Shown one piece after another: positions 53,465 to 63,900 of a stretch of DNA of 64,000 nucleotides. Source of the DNA: Pollutibacter soli (GTDB lineage: Bacteria > Bacteroidota > Bacteroidia > Chitinophagales > Chitinophagaceae); NCBI GenBank assembly GCA_029269725.1, contig JARJHS010000002.1:1-64000 (forward strand), in the 5' to 3' direction. Position 1 is the first letter of the stretch. The number at the start of each line of letters is the position of its first letter. The position numbers were made by a program, and so were the translations under genes. The notes under the pieces are model-generated. The model searched no databases. It worked only from the letters and a program-made list of their open reading frames with translations, and had not been told where the DNA came from.

Positions 53465-56400
53465 TCAGAAGGTTAGGTTTAATCCAAACAGGAATACTTT
53501 GGGGTTGGGGAATCCACTTTGATCGATACCCAGGATATAATCACCCGCTGTACCGGCGTTACGTTGAGCACGCTGAACGTTCAGGTCAGGATCTGCTCCA
53601 GTATACTTTGTGAACGTAAACAGGTTCTGCGCCTGAACATAAAACCGGGCATTGGTCATTTTGACTTTGCTCATCAGACTGCTGGGAAGTGAATAACCTA
53701 ACTGAATTGTTTTACAACGGAAGTAGGAACCATCTTCTACATAATAAGAGTTGGATTCGCCGGTTACAAACTGACCAGGAACATTAAATCCGGCCTGCAG
53801 CAGCGGAAGTTTTGCATTGTTATTGTCCGGAGTCCATGAATCATATAATACGCGGTCACTTACACCACCCACGAAACCTCTCATATCAGTATACCATTTG
53901 GTATAGTTATAGATGTCATTACCCTGGTTCCAGAACAGGAAGGTCATGAAATCAAACTGTTTCCAGTTTAAGCTGATATTGAAACCCATCTGGAAATCAG
54001 GATGGGGACTTCCAATTACACCTGCGTCCAGCGAATTGATGTTACCATCATTATTTCTGTCCAGATATGTCCATGAACCAATTACTCCTGGCTGACCGGA
54101 AAGTTTGGCGCCTTTATTTACGTCATCAGCATTATTATAAAATCCGGTAACCTGATAACCCCAATAGGTTGAAAGTGGTAAACCCTGATCGATTTTAATC
54201 GCATTGGAGAAACGATCAAGTCCATAATACACAGCGTTTCCTGCTGCGTTCAGTTTGACCATCTCATTTTTATAATGTGAGAAGTTAACAGTAACCTCGT
54301 ATGTGAGGTCACGGGTAATGGTACCCCTGTTGGTTATTCCCAACTCGATACCCTTGTTTCTCATGGTACCGATATTCTCGTTTGGCTGGTTAACGGTAGG
54401 CTCTGTATTGATCCTGTTGCGCGGAATCAACAAGTCACGGGTATCGTTCTGATAAACGTTGAAATCGAATGTCCATTTACCACTGAAGATGGTAAGATCA
54501 AATCCGAGGTTCATGGAAGCTGTTGTTTCCCATTTGGTTGAATCGTTACCCAAAGTACCCTGGCGATAGCCAAGCATTGCTGATGTATTTGAACCGCTCA
54601 GATCATAGTTACCGAAGCCAGGACCGGTCCTGAATGTGGAGTATGGGTTAAACGCCCCGTTGTTGGAAATACTACCCACTTCTCCATAACCACCTCTAAG
54701 TTTCAGGTCGTTGATCCAGCTGATATTTTTCATGAAGTTCTCCTCAGATATCCTCCATCCCAAACCAAAGGAAGGGAAATAACCTACGCGATTTGCTGGA
54801 CCGAAAACAGATGCCTCGTCACGACGCAATGTGGCGTTAAGCAGGTATTTGTTTTTGAAAGCGTAATCTACACGACCAAATAATGAGAAGATAGTGATGA
54901 TGCTTTCGACTGGTGAAGATACATTTCGGTCACCGGATGCAGTACCGGCATTACTCAACGAAATAAAATCTGCATTGTCGAGGTCAAAATTCTGACCAAA
55001 AGCATTGGTCTGTTTAAAGTAACGTCTGATGGCTTCTGTACCCAGCAACAATTTTACATCATGGTCCCGGGCAAAAGTCTGCTGCATAGTCAGCGTATTG
55101 GTCCAGGTCCAGTCAAGAGCCCTGTTGGTCCATTCAGTCAACTGAGTTGTACCCTGGTTTTCAGAACGCTCATAAGTTTTGCGGGAGATATCTTTTACAA
55201 AGTTGTCAGAAAGATCCACACCAAACGAAGTGCGGAGAGTTGCCCATTTTACAGGTAAAATTTCAGCAAACACGTTTCCGAAAATTCGCGTGGTAAGGTT
55301 CTTATCGTCTGAATCGCGGGTCAGGTTCGCAACAGGGTTGGAACCGTTACCGGATTGTCCGACACCGTTACCACCAAAACCACCTGCAATATCATATACA
55401 GGAATATATGGTACCATACGGTAAGCCCATGACCAGGCACCGCCTTCACCTCTTTGCTGACCACCCAATGTATTGGTCTGGCTCGCCTGCATATTTTCCC
55501 CTATTCTTAACCAGTTAGTAGGTTTGAATGAAGAGTTAAAGCGGGCGAGAAAACGTTTGTAATTCGTCTTGATGACTGTACCATCCTGATCGAAATAGTT
55601 CAAGCCCATAGCATAGGTCGCCTTATCAGTCCCGCCTGACGCTGTGAGCTGGTGATTCTGCATAAATCCGGTCTGCAGGATTGACTTAAACCAGTCAGTT
55701 CCCTGGGGAGAAGCCTGCATAATCTGGTATAATGGACTGAGCGAATATAAATCCGGATTAGCTCTTGGATCGCCTGCGGCAACGCCGCCCTTAAAGGCGC
55801 CACTGTTGATAATATAATCTGGCACCTTAAAACTGCCGGGAGCTCCAAAAACCGGATGGCTGCCGGCTCCGCTCCTGTTCAGGTATTGGATGTATTCCTG
55901 GTTGTCGAGCATATCAGGAATCATATTGTCGGTCACTTTCTGCCAACCGACATAACCATTATAGGTTACTTCGGCGCGACCAGCTTTACCCTGTTTGGTA
56001 GTAATGATTACTACACCATTTGCAGCACGTGTTCCATAAATCGCAGAGGCTGTACCGTCTTTCAGTACCTGAAGAGAAGATACATCGTCAGGATTGATGT
56101 TGGATGCATCCTGAGTCGGAACCCCGTCAATTACGTAGAGGGGTTCATTGTTACCACCAGATTGGAAACCGCGAATCCTTACGATGGCCGGAGAACCCGG
56201 AGCACCGTTTCCACTCACAGTAACACCGGTTGCACGACCCTGAAGCTGTGCGCCAATGTTAGCAGACGGCGTTGTTTTCATATCTGCCACATTTACGACA
56301 GCTACGGCACCAACGATGTCCTTTTTCTTTTGACTGGTATAACCTGTCACCACAACTTCACCAAGACTGCCGGCTGCTTCTACCAGCCCTACGGTGACAG

Positions 56401-56689
56401 TTGTAAGGTTAGCAACATTTACTTCCTGTGTGGTAAAACCAACAAAGGAAATAGCCAGGATACTTCGTCCTGCCGGTACGTTGATCGAAAAATTTCCATC
56501 ATTGTCTGTGGTAGTTGCTACCTGGGTGCCTTTTACCGATACAGTCGCACCGACAACAGGAGTTGCTGCTGCACCACCTGTGACTTTACCTGTAACCGTT
56601 TTCTGCGCATAAGCTCCTGCAGAGAATAGCAGGGCCAATAGGAGTATTGGGAATGCCTTCCCAACCCCATGGAGGAGTTTTTGTTTCAT
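53465..56689 (-). CDS. SusC/RagA-family TonB-dependent outer-membrane transporter
   Basis: 1074 residues. Signal peptide (about 1-28), a carboxypeptidase-regulatory-like beta domain (about 30-110; KVTGGAAATPVVGATVSVKG), a TonB-box/plug region (about 112-230; the SusC segment LYVIDGVPTQDASNINPDDV and ASAIYGTRAANGVVIITTK) and a 22-strand barrel. No N-terminal FecR/STN domain is present, so it is not set up for anti-sigma signalling. The 296-base AT-rich leader upstream (56690-56985) has an A/T palindrome (TTTTTTTGAAAAAAA near 56797) but no clear TAnnTTTG promoter and no regulator gene next to it. susD follows by 19 bases. Confidence 0.96.
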   Translation of the reverse strand: MKQKLLHGVGKAFPILLLALLFSAGAYAQKTVTGKVTGGAAATPVVGATVSVKGTQVATTTDNDGNFSINVPAGRSILAISFVGFTTQEVNVANLTTVTVGLVEAAGSLGEVVVTGYTSQKKKDIVGAVAVVNVADMKTTPSANIGAQLQGRATGVTVSGNGAPGSPAIVRIRGFQSGGNNEPLYVIDGVPTQDASNINPDDVSSLQVLKDGTASAIYGTRAANGVVIITTKQGKAGRAEVTYNGYVGWQKVTDNMIPDMLDNQEYIQYLNRSGAGSHPVFGAPGSFKVPDYIINSGAFKGGVAAGDPRANPDLYSLSPLYQIMQASPQGTDWFKSILQTGFMQNHQLTASGGTDKATYAMGLNYFDQDGTVIKTNYKRFLARFNSSFKPTNWLRIGENMQASQTNTLGGQQRGEGGAWSWAYRMVPYIPVYDIAGGFGGNGVGQSGNGSNPVANLTRDSDDKNLTTRIFGNVFAEILPVKWATLRTSFGVDLSDNFVKDISRKTYERSENQGTTQLTEWTNRALDWTWTNTLTMQQTFARDHDVKLLLGTEAIRRYFKQTNAFGQNFDLDNADFISLSNAGTASGDRNVSSPVESIITIFSLFGRVDYAFKNKYLLNATLRRDEASVFGPANRVGYFPSFGLGWRISEENFMKNISWINDLKLRGGYGEVGSISNNGAFNPYSTFRTGPGFGNYDLSGSNTSAMLGYRQGTLGNDSTKWETTASMNLGFDLTIFSGKWTFDFNVYQNDTRDLLIPRNRINTEPTVNQPNENIGTMRNKGIELGITNRGTITRDLTYEVTVNFSHYKNEMVKLNAAGNAVYYGLDRFSNAIKIDQGLPLSTYWGYQVTGFYNNADDVNKGAKLSGQPGVIGSWTYLDRNNDGNINSLDAGVIGSPHPDFQMGFNISLNWKQFDFMTFLFWNQGNDIYNYTKWYTDMRGFVGGVSDRVLYDSWTPDNNNAKLPLLQAGFNVPGQFVTGESNSYYVEDGSYFRCKTIQLGYSLPSSLMSKVKMTNARFYVQAQNLFTFTKYTGADPDLNVQRAQRNAGTAGDYILGIDQSGFPNPKVFLFGLNLTF

Positions 56690-56985
56690 ACGACAACACA
56701 GTTAAGAGTTGGTTAATAGTTAAAGGGGAACTATTTTCTGGTTTTTAAGATGTTAAAAATAGGTGAATAAATTTAACGTTTTAATTTTTGATTAATTTTT
56801 TTGAAAAAAACTTTTGAAACAATTAATTCCACTGCAAAAATTTGATAACTAATCGCTGAATGTGTAAAAATTACCAAATCGTTCAAATCCGGGGCCTTTT
56901 TGTTGAGACCCGTTTGTACCAGTTTTCGCTGCTTATAACACAAAAAATATGAAATGGTGGCTAAAACATTTAAGCAACTCCTTCA

Positions 56986-58182
56986 TCACAATCTGACCCT
57001 GATCCCAATCCTGATCAACCCGCTGGTGATATAAATAATCAACCAGGAAAAAAGTATTGATTTCAACAAACCGATCCAACTTGTCTTTACAAATTCAGGT
57101 AATGAAATGCCTGTCAAACCATCCACAGCATAAAACAAATAAGGTAAAAGATAGCAGGTTAATGTTGCTGTTCCTGCAGCTTTTATAAATGAAAACCATG
57201 ATGATTTTTGCTTTATATCCGTCAGAAAATAAATCAGCACGAACAGCAGAAAACCGATTCCGCTGCAAATAAAGATCCAGGGTGGGGTAGCTTTTATTTT
57301 TGAAATGATGAAGAAGCCTCGAAGAAAAATACCTATCCCGATCAACAAAACACCAATGGAAACAAATTGTAAGGCGACTCGGCTAAATCGTTTATTCATT
57401 GCCGTTTGTTCCAGCATTTGCGAAGCTACAACGCCCGCCGCAACAAAAGCATGAAAAGCTCCATAGCCAATCAATAAACCATTACTGACCGGAGCAAAAC
57501 CGGGAATAAACCAGCCAGCGGAACAAATGATGTTATAAAATAAAAAGAAAATCCATGCACCAATAAGTACAATTGTGTTTCGATGAAAGAAAAGACAGAT
57601 GACGGCATTCCCAAAATAGGCCCAGCCAATTAAACCCAGTATCCCCCACCATTGGGGCCGCATAGAAATTAAACCAGCTTCGCTGTCGCCGCGATATCTT
57701 AAAAACAAAAAAACAAGAAGCCCGATCCCCACCAAACGAAGCGCTGCGTATAAATATCGTTTTATATTATAGTCACGGGGGTAAACATTCCAGATCAGTA
57801 TAAATCCAGCAAACATCAGTATCTGGTACCAGGATCGGCTTACACCCGAAGCGGCTTCATTTAAATTATCAAGGTTGACGATAAACACGCCCATCACCAG
57901 CAAACCAATCGTCCTGAAAATAATATGCAGAAAAATCCGCCAGCGACTTTCACCTTTTACAAGACGACCTGCAATGGCATGAGGAATTGACATTCCAGCT
58001 ATAAAAAGAAAGCATGGAAAGACAACATCTGCGAGACCCATACCATCTTCATCCGCAGCCGTGTGCCCAAGCCAACCCGGAATGTCTTTCAGGGTCCATA
58101 AATCATTTACAAAAATCATGAACAGCATCGTGATCGCACGAAACACATCAATGGCATGAATACGCTGAGCAGTAACCGGCAT
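56986..58182 (-). CDS. DUF5009 / heparan-alpha-glucosaminide acetyltransferase-like membrane protein
   Basis: 398 residues with about 10-11 membrane helices. The N-terminal segment RIHAIDVFRAITMLFMIFVND and GMGLADVVFPCFLFIAGMSIP are typical of the acyltransferase-3-like HGSNAT/DUF5009 group, in which an Asp/His region transfers acetyl groups from cytosolic acetyl-CoA to glucosamine outside. The gene starts ten bases after the GH20-like gene stop, so they form an operon. The likely task is handling amino-sugar ends released or exposed by the GH20-like enzyme (inference). Confidence 0.88.
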   Translation of the reverse strand: MPVTAQRIHAIDVFRAITMLFMIFVNDLWTLKDIPGWLGHTAADEDGMGLADVVFPCFLFIAGMSIPHAIAGRLVKGESRWRIFLHIIFRTIGLLVMGVFIVNLDNLNEAASGVSRSWYQILMFAGFILIWNVYPRDYNIKRYLYAALRLVGIGLLVFLFLRYRGDSEAGLISMRPQWWGILGLIGWAYFGNAVICLFFHRNTIVLIGAWIFFLFYNIICSAGWFIPGFAPVSNGLLIGYGAFHAFVAAGVVASQMLEQTAMNKRFSRVALQFVSIGVLLIGIGIFLRGFFIISKIKATPPWIFICSGIGFLLFVLIYFLTDIKQKSSWFSFIKAAGTATLTCYLLPYLFYAVDGLTGISLPEFVKTSWIGLLKSILFSWLIIYITSGLIRIGIRVRL

Positions 58183-58192
58183 GTATCAGAAA

Positions 58193-59305
58193 TTATTTTT
58201 GTGCTATTTTATTTTTTCCATTGATCTCATCGTACATCGTCCTGAAACAATTGGAAGCGGTTAAACCAGGCGCCTGAGGATTATCCGGATTGCTATAAAA
58301 TTCGTTGAGGAATTGTTCTGCACCTGACCAAACAGTTTGCATCATCCCCAGGTAATTTTTTCTTGTGCTGTCTGTAGCAGATTTCCGAAACTGAATCATA
58401 TCGCGTGTTTGCTGTACAGCATTCGGAGCATTGCGCCAGGGGCAAGTGATCACCTGGAATCCTTTCAATGCGAACAAAGCCGCTGTCGGATCCGGACGCT
58501 CATAATGCCAATCATTGATCACCACCTTTTTTGAGATAAGATCAATAGCAGGATAAGTATTATTGAAACTTCCTTCCCACATGCCGATGCCTGTAGTACG
58601 ACCATCGATTAGTCTGTCGCCCCATATCCAGAGGCTTCTGTTTTTTAAAGAAAGATGTTCCTGTATTTTATTCACCTCACCTGCAAAAAGTAATGCTTTG
58701 TTCCTGCCGCTGCAACGCGGGCAGTTTTTATCGCCGATATAAAATACTTCATCCATGCCTGCGTGAAAAGCATCGGATTCAAATGCATCGCATATTTCAT
58801 CCATGATGGCAAAAACTATCTGATGAAGATCAGGATGCAGGGGACAATAACTTTTACAGTAAAGGCTGTCAGCATTTGGCCACGCGTATTTTTCTGGCAT
58901 TTTAACTGCCGGAGTTTCATCAAACTGAGGATACTCTCGCAATAAGTTATGTATAGTGGACGCCCAGGACTGGTGCCCCAAAAGATTTACCTGTGGGATT
59001 ACTCGTATCCCGGATTCTTTTGCTGCCTTAACCAGTTTCGCAACATCATTTTCTGATAAAGCATCTTTATCGCTCAGCTCGGGATGCGTTTTATACTGAT
59101 AATTCCAATCCACGCGTAATACCAGAGTATTTAAATTTCTCGGCGCCAGTTCCGTTTTAATAAACCCGATAAACCTCTCCAGCTGCGCTGGTTTAGGAGC
59201 AGCAATACAAAATCCACGGACAGGAAGTAAACTATCCAATGATTGAGCGTCAGCGGCGGTGCAAAACAAAAATGCCGTAAAGAAAAAACTGAGAAGAACT
59301 TTCAT
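58193..59305 (-). CDS. Secreted GH20-like glycoside hydrolase
   Basis: 370 residues with a signal peptide (MKVLLSFFFTAFLFCTAADA). A TIM-barrel of the GH20/beta-N-acetylhexosaminidase type: the catalytic Asp-Glu pair is D185-E186 in FHAGMDEVFYIGD, preceded by RVIPQVNLLGHQSW, which fits the family. It lacks the N-terminal GH20b domain, so it is a short form. ATG 59305 starts the signal peptide; ATG 59329 is an alternative, eight residues longer. It is co-transcribed with the DUF5009 gene. Expected product: terminal GlcNAc or a related sugar. Confidence 0.82.
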   Translation of the reverse strand: MKVLLSFFFTAFLFCTAADAQSLDSLLPVRGFCIAAPKPAQLERFIGFIKTELAPRNLNTLVLRVDWNYQYKTHPELSDKDALSENDVAKLVKAAKESGIRVIPQVNLLGHQSWASTIHNLLREYPQFDETPAVKMPEKYAWPNADSLYCKSYCPLHPDLHQIVFAIMDEICDAFESDAFHAGMDEVFYIGDKNCPRCSGRNKALLFAGEVNKIQEHLSLKNRSLWIWGDRLIDGRTTGIGMWEGSFNNTYPAIDLISKKVVINDWHYERPDPTAALFALKGFQVITCPWRNAPNAVQQTRDMIQFRKSATDSTRKNYLGMMQTVWSGAEQFLNEFYSNPDNPQAPGLTASNCFRTMYDEINGKNKIAQK

Positions 59306-59367
59306 GAAAGTAAATTTTGTCCTGAACAATTAAAATAACCACTATCAGCCAATTAACCATATTCCGG

Positions 59368-59396
59368 ACCTAACAGGTTTTATAAACCTGTTAGGT
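59368..59396. repeat. Perfect hairpin in a divergent promoter region
   Basis: ACCTAACAGGTTT / AAACCTGTTAGGT with a three-base loop (TAT), 13-base perfect arms. It lies between the divergent GH20-like and isomerase genes, so it cannot be a normal terminator for either. It may be a dispersed palindrome or an operator. Confidence 0.8.
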
Positions 59397-59475
59397 CTGA
59401 AATTTTTCAAGCCCCTGAATCAAAACATAGTTTTAATTTCAGACCGCATAATTGAACCCCTTTTAAATATTTTAT

Positions 59476-60339
59476 ATGATTACCCGTCGTACACTGTTGA
59501 AGCAACTGGCAGTTTTTTCTGCCGGCTCGATGCTTGTTAAGGATAGCTTTGCCGGAGATATCGCACCTTCTAAAAAGGTAGGATTGCAATTGTATACCCT
59601 GCGAAATGATATGGGCAAAACCCCGTTGGAAACGCTGCAGAAGGTAGCTGCATTGGGATATGGTGAAGTTGAAAACTTCGGATATGGCAATGGAAAGTTT
59701 TTTGGAATGGAGCCCAAAGTATATCGTGAAAATTTAGATAAACTCGGCCTTTCTGCTGTGAGTGGACATTATATGATGGGGGCCATGCCCAACTGGCAAC
59801 AAGCCGTTGATGATGCCGCTGCCATCGGTCAGAAATATATGGTGATTGCATTTCTGCTACCTAACGAAAGAAAAACAATTGATGATTATAAGAAGGTCGC
59901 CGAAAGTCTGAACAAAGCTGGCGAAACCTGTAAAAAAGCGGGTATACAACTCTGTTATCATAACCACGATTTTGAATTTCAGCCTATAGACGGACAGCTT
60001 CCATTTGACCTGCTGATGCAAACAGATAAAAATCTTGTGAAGACCGAACTAGATTTGTACTGGGCCGTAAAAGCAGGTTATCAGCCATTGGATCTTTTCA
60101 ATAAATATCCGGGGAGAGTTGTGCTCTGGCATGTGAAGGATATGGATAATACCGACAAGAAATTTTTTACAGAAGTGGGCAACGGTACGATCGACTTTAA
60201 AAAGATTTTCAGCAATGCAAAGAAATCCGGCATGGAGCACTTCTTTGTTGAGCAGGATGTATGTCTGGGACCACCATTGGATAGCATTACCAAAAGCATA
60301 GGTTATATAAAATCAACCCTTGTTCCGCTGCTGTCATAA
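59476..60339 (+). CDS. Tat-exported sugar phosphate isomerase/epimerase-like TIM-barrel protein
   Basis: 287 residues. An N-terminal twin-arginine signal (MITRRTLLKQLAVFSAGSML; R4, R5) precedes an AP_endonuc_2/xylose-isomerase-like barrel (about 30-285). Probable metal ligands lie in LCYHNHDFEF, KTELDLYW, LWHVKDMD and FFVEQDVC (Glu/Asp/His set of the family). Tat export suggests a bound metal before export. Exported relatives in Bacteroidota are near 3-keto-sugar or glycoside genes; the actual substrate is unknown. Its neighbours on the + strand are TMEM220-like, with the ThuA/dehydrogenase gene convergent. Confidence 0.88.
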   Translation: MITRRTLLKQLAVFSAGSMLVKDSFAGDIAPSKKVGLQLYTLRNDMGKTPLETLQKVAALGYGEVENFGYGNGKFFGMEPKVYRENLDKLGLSAVSGHYMMGAMPNWQQAVDDAAAIGQKYMVIAFLLPNERKTIDDYKKVAESLNKAGETCKKAGIQLCYHNHDFEFQPIDGQLPFDLLMQTDKNLVKTELDLYWAVKAGYQPLDLFNKYPGRVVLWHVKDMDNTDKKFFTEVGNGTIDFKKIFSNAKKSGMEHFFVEQDVCLGPPLDSITKSIGYIKSTLVPLLS

Positions 60340-60409
60340 AATTATCATAGTAAAGCAGGCACAATCCATACGTTATACCTGCTTTACTATGAAGCCCAAA
60401 TTTTAACTC

Positions 60410-60781
60410 ATGAAAATCCTGAACGTCTTCTTTGTCATCATCTTTGTGATTTCTGCAGGACTTCAATACAATGATCCCGATCCTTATATCTGGATTCCGA
60501 TCTACTTATATGCTGCTGTTTTGTGTTGGCTTGCTGTACGTGGCAAGTATCATCCGAAAGCATATCTCCTCGGCATTGTGGTTTATCTCGCCTATGCCGC
60601 TTATTTGTTTTTCGATAAAAATGGTGTGTTGTCCTGGGCAGAAGAGCACCATGCTGAAAGTCTTGTGACTACAATGAAAGCAAGCAAGCCCTGGATTGAA
60701 GAGACCCGGGAATTCGGGGGTCTATTGATTCTGACGATTGCGATGCTGATCAACTGGATTTATTCGAGAAATCGTAAATAA
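60410..60781 (+). CDS. TMEM220-like small membrane protein
   Basis: 123 residues with about four membrane helices (about 2-20, 25-43, 50-67, 98-118). The family core LQYNDPDPYIWIPIYLYAA is clear. Function unknown, found in bacteria and vertebrates. The gene is 70 bases downstream of the isomerase gene, perhaps co-transcribed. Confidence 0.85.
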   Translation: MKILNVFFVIIFVISAGLQYNDPDPYIWIPIYLYAAVLCWLAVRGKYHPKAYLLGIVVYLAYAAYLFFDKNGVLSWAEEHHAESLVTTMKASKPWIEETREFGGLLILTIAMLINWIYSRNRK

Positions 60782-60790
60782 AAAAAATCG

Positions 60791-60828
60791 CCAGGTATCC
60801 GATCTGCCGCGGCGGATCAGATACCTGG
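60791..60828. terminator. Long hairpin after the TMEM220-like gene
   Basis: CCAGGTATC (60791-60799) pairs with GATACCTGG (60820-60828), with an inner GATC and TGCC / GGCG partial stem and a GC-rich loop. No T-tract follows, so it may be a REP-like palindrome or an imperfect terminator. Confidence 0.65.
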
Positions 60829-60936
60829 GAGGTTTCGGCAATTTCGAATCGATTGTTGGCAAAAACAAGTGAATAATCTTTTTTGGAAACAGATTATTCT
60901 GCCGCAAAAATGTTTTTTTCTCTTTGATAAGAACAA

Positions 60937-60975
60937 AATGCAATGCCCCGATGTCTCCATCGGGGCATTTGCATT
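60937..60975. terminator. Two-way terminator, CCCCGATG family
   Basis: AATGCAATGCCCCGATG (60937-60953) pairs with CATCGGGGCATTTGCATT (60958-60975), a long stem with loop TCTC and one unpaired base. It lies 18 bases from the stop of the convergent ThuA/dehydrogenase gene. The core is nearly the same as at 29494-29523. Confidence 0.85.
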
Positions 60976-60993
60976 AAAAGTACATACGGTTTA

Positions 60994-63900
60994 TTATTTT
61001 CCGGAAATCAACTTCATTGTCGCCAACGCAACTGCATTGGTTTCGCCTGGATCTGCTTTTCTTACTCTCAGGTACAACTTACGGGGACCAGTACCCGCAT
61101 TAGTAACTTTCATCATGGTGGAATTAAAACCAGCTTTACCACCAGCGGGGATATTGCCAGTGGCCACAACCGGCCCGTTAATGTCGTCCGCAACAAGCTC
61201 AACCACATAACCCTTTTTCAGAGGATCCTGCATTCCATACCCCAGTTCAATCTGTTTTACAGGGACCAGGTTTACTGAATCAAACATGAGCCATTCACCA
61301 CTTCCACTCAACATCGCGAGTTTCATTCCGCCATAGTCAACCAACGTGGTTTTCTCGAGTCCTTTATTATCACCCATACTCAATACAGGGCTCTTCAAAA
61401 GGACAACAGCTGCGCCGGTTAATGGACTGATCCCTGCGCCTCCTTTGTCAGTGTAAGTTGCTGTGATCTGCATGAATTTATTTCCTTCAGCATCTTTTGA
61501 TGAAGCCACTATTGATCCTTCCGCAGGTAGCGACTTCTGCACTCCTGTTGACGACATGGAAAGTATCCAGTCCACAATTTTTCCTGCGTCGCCTTCTTTA
61601 AGATCAGGATGTGCTGACATGGCTGTTTCGCCCCATACACCACCGCCGCCATTGATAATTTTCTTCACCAGGTAACTGCGTGCATCTGCCTGTTTACCAT
61701 ATTTAGCAGCAACCTGCTGGAATGAAGGACCAATGGATTTCTCCGCTTCTTTATGACATGTCTTACAATCCAGTGACATGGCAATGCTTTTCCCTTCCAA
61801 TGCCTGGCTCACCATCTGGTGACCAACCACCTGCGCTTTATCAGTGCCACTCACATAATCGACTTTTACAAAAAGACCCGCTGGATCAATTCCACCCGAA
61901 GCTGAGCTTCCATCTTCCTTATCGGTAACGGCTACACGATATTTAACCGGAACACCGGGGATATAGTATTGGGGATTTCCATCAAGAGTGATAGTCAATT
62001 CCGGCGTTTCGTTCCCGGCATAAATCTGCTTCACTTCGCTTTTTGTAGTAGCGCCTTTATCATCTTTCACTTCCACATACACATCATTACTTCCCGCTTT
62101 TGTGAAAGTGAATTCAGATTCAGGAGTCGTAGTTTCTTTTGTCTCCGATCCGAAATGCCAGACATAAGTCAGCTTATCATTATCGGGATCAACAGAACCT
62201 TCCGCATTTGCTTTAACCGTAAACGGTAAAGAGCCGGTTGATTTACTGATCGCAAGTTTTGTTTTCGGAGCCCTGTTCCCGGCATTGTAATCAATTCTTG
62301 AAAGTGCAGCATCGGGGTTTTTTGTAAACCAGCCACTACCATATTCCAGCACATATAACCTTCCATCAGGCCCCATTTCAATATCGATGGCTGCATTGTT
62401 TTTCGTGTGTTCCATGAAAGGCTCTGTTTTCACGAAATTTCCCTGGGCATCCATTGTAACCCATTTCATCCAACCACGGATCCATTCATAGAAAAGCAAT
62501 TTGCCATTATAATAATCCGGAAGTCTTGTGTCTTTCGGATATGCATCGGCATAGTAAACAGGTCCTGCCATTGCATTTCTTCCTCCTGTACCCAGTTCAG
62601 GGAATTCAGGTGAAGCAGCATATGGATAATATATAAATGCACTGCTGACTGCCGGCAGATCTTTTATACCTGTATTGTTCCTGGAATCATTAACCGGATG
62701 CTGAGGATCAAATGCAGGACCGCTTTGGCCGGTTGCATAGTCGTAGTCGCGATACGGATAATTATTACCCACAAATAAGGGCCAGCCAAAAAATCCGGCC
62801 TTGCGTGCCTGGTTAAGTTCATCATAGCCACGGGGACCACGGGTGGCCATACTGTCTTCCCGCGCATCTGGGCCGACTTCACCCCAGTAAAGAAATCCGG
62901 TCTTCTGGTCAACTGAAATACGATAGGGATTTCGGGTACCCATCACGTATATCTCAGGTTTTGTTCCTTCAGTTCCCTGGGGGAAAAGATTGCCGTTCGG
63001 AATGCTGTAAGTTCCGTCTGCTCCAAGTTTTATTCTCAGGATCTTTCCTCGCAGATCATTTGCATTTGCAGAACTTCTTCTTGCATCATATTGTTCATTG
63101 CCCGGGCGTTCGTCCATCGGCCCGAAGCCGTTAGTAACATTTTTTGTGTTGGGCTGATTGAACGGAGTAGAGTTATCACCGGTAGATAAATACAACAACC
63201 GGTCGGGACCAAATGCAATAGAACCTCCGGTATGGCAGCAGATATCCCGCTGGGAATAGAACTGAAGAATTCTTTTTTCGGAAGCAACATCCAGTTTGCC
63301 ATCTTTAAACACAAAACGTGAAAGTCTGTTCACCGACGTGTCCGTGGGTGAATAAAACAGGTAGATATAATTATTGGTTTTATAATCCGGATCTGCAGCG
63401 ATACCCAGCAACCCTTCTTCTGCATTTACCCCTTTTACCGTTGTCTTGAAATACACATCAAGTTTTCCGGCAGGTGATAGTTGTTTTGATTTGTTGTCAT
63501 AATAAAGAATTTCTCCTTTGCGCTGTACGACAACAATGCTGAGGTCAGGGAGAATTGCCATTTCTGTTGGTTCATCAAACCCTGAAGCCAGCACATTTTT
63601 TGTGAACCTGTCTTCTTCCGGTGGACGTTGGGAACTGGCTTTGGAGTAATCGAGCGCTTTGTTACCACCTATGGCATATTGTACAGCTCCAAGCAAATGT
63701 TTCAGGTACATCGGATCAGCATAAGATTCGTCGGTATGTCCAAATTCAGTATAGAATGCCCTTCCGCCATCATATTCATGACACCATACCATGGGATGCT
63801 TATCACCGTTCTCTCCACCTTCATAGCTTTTTTCATCGATGCTTGCAAGGATTTTTACATTGCTATCGGATGGGGCTACCCGAAAATTGTACCATTCGTC

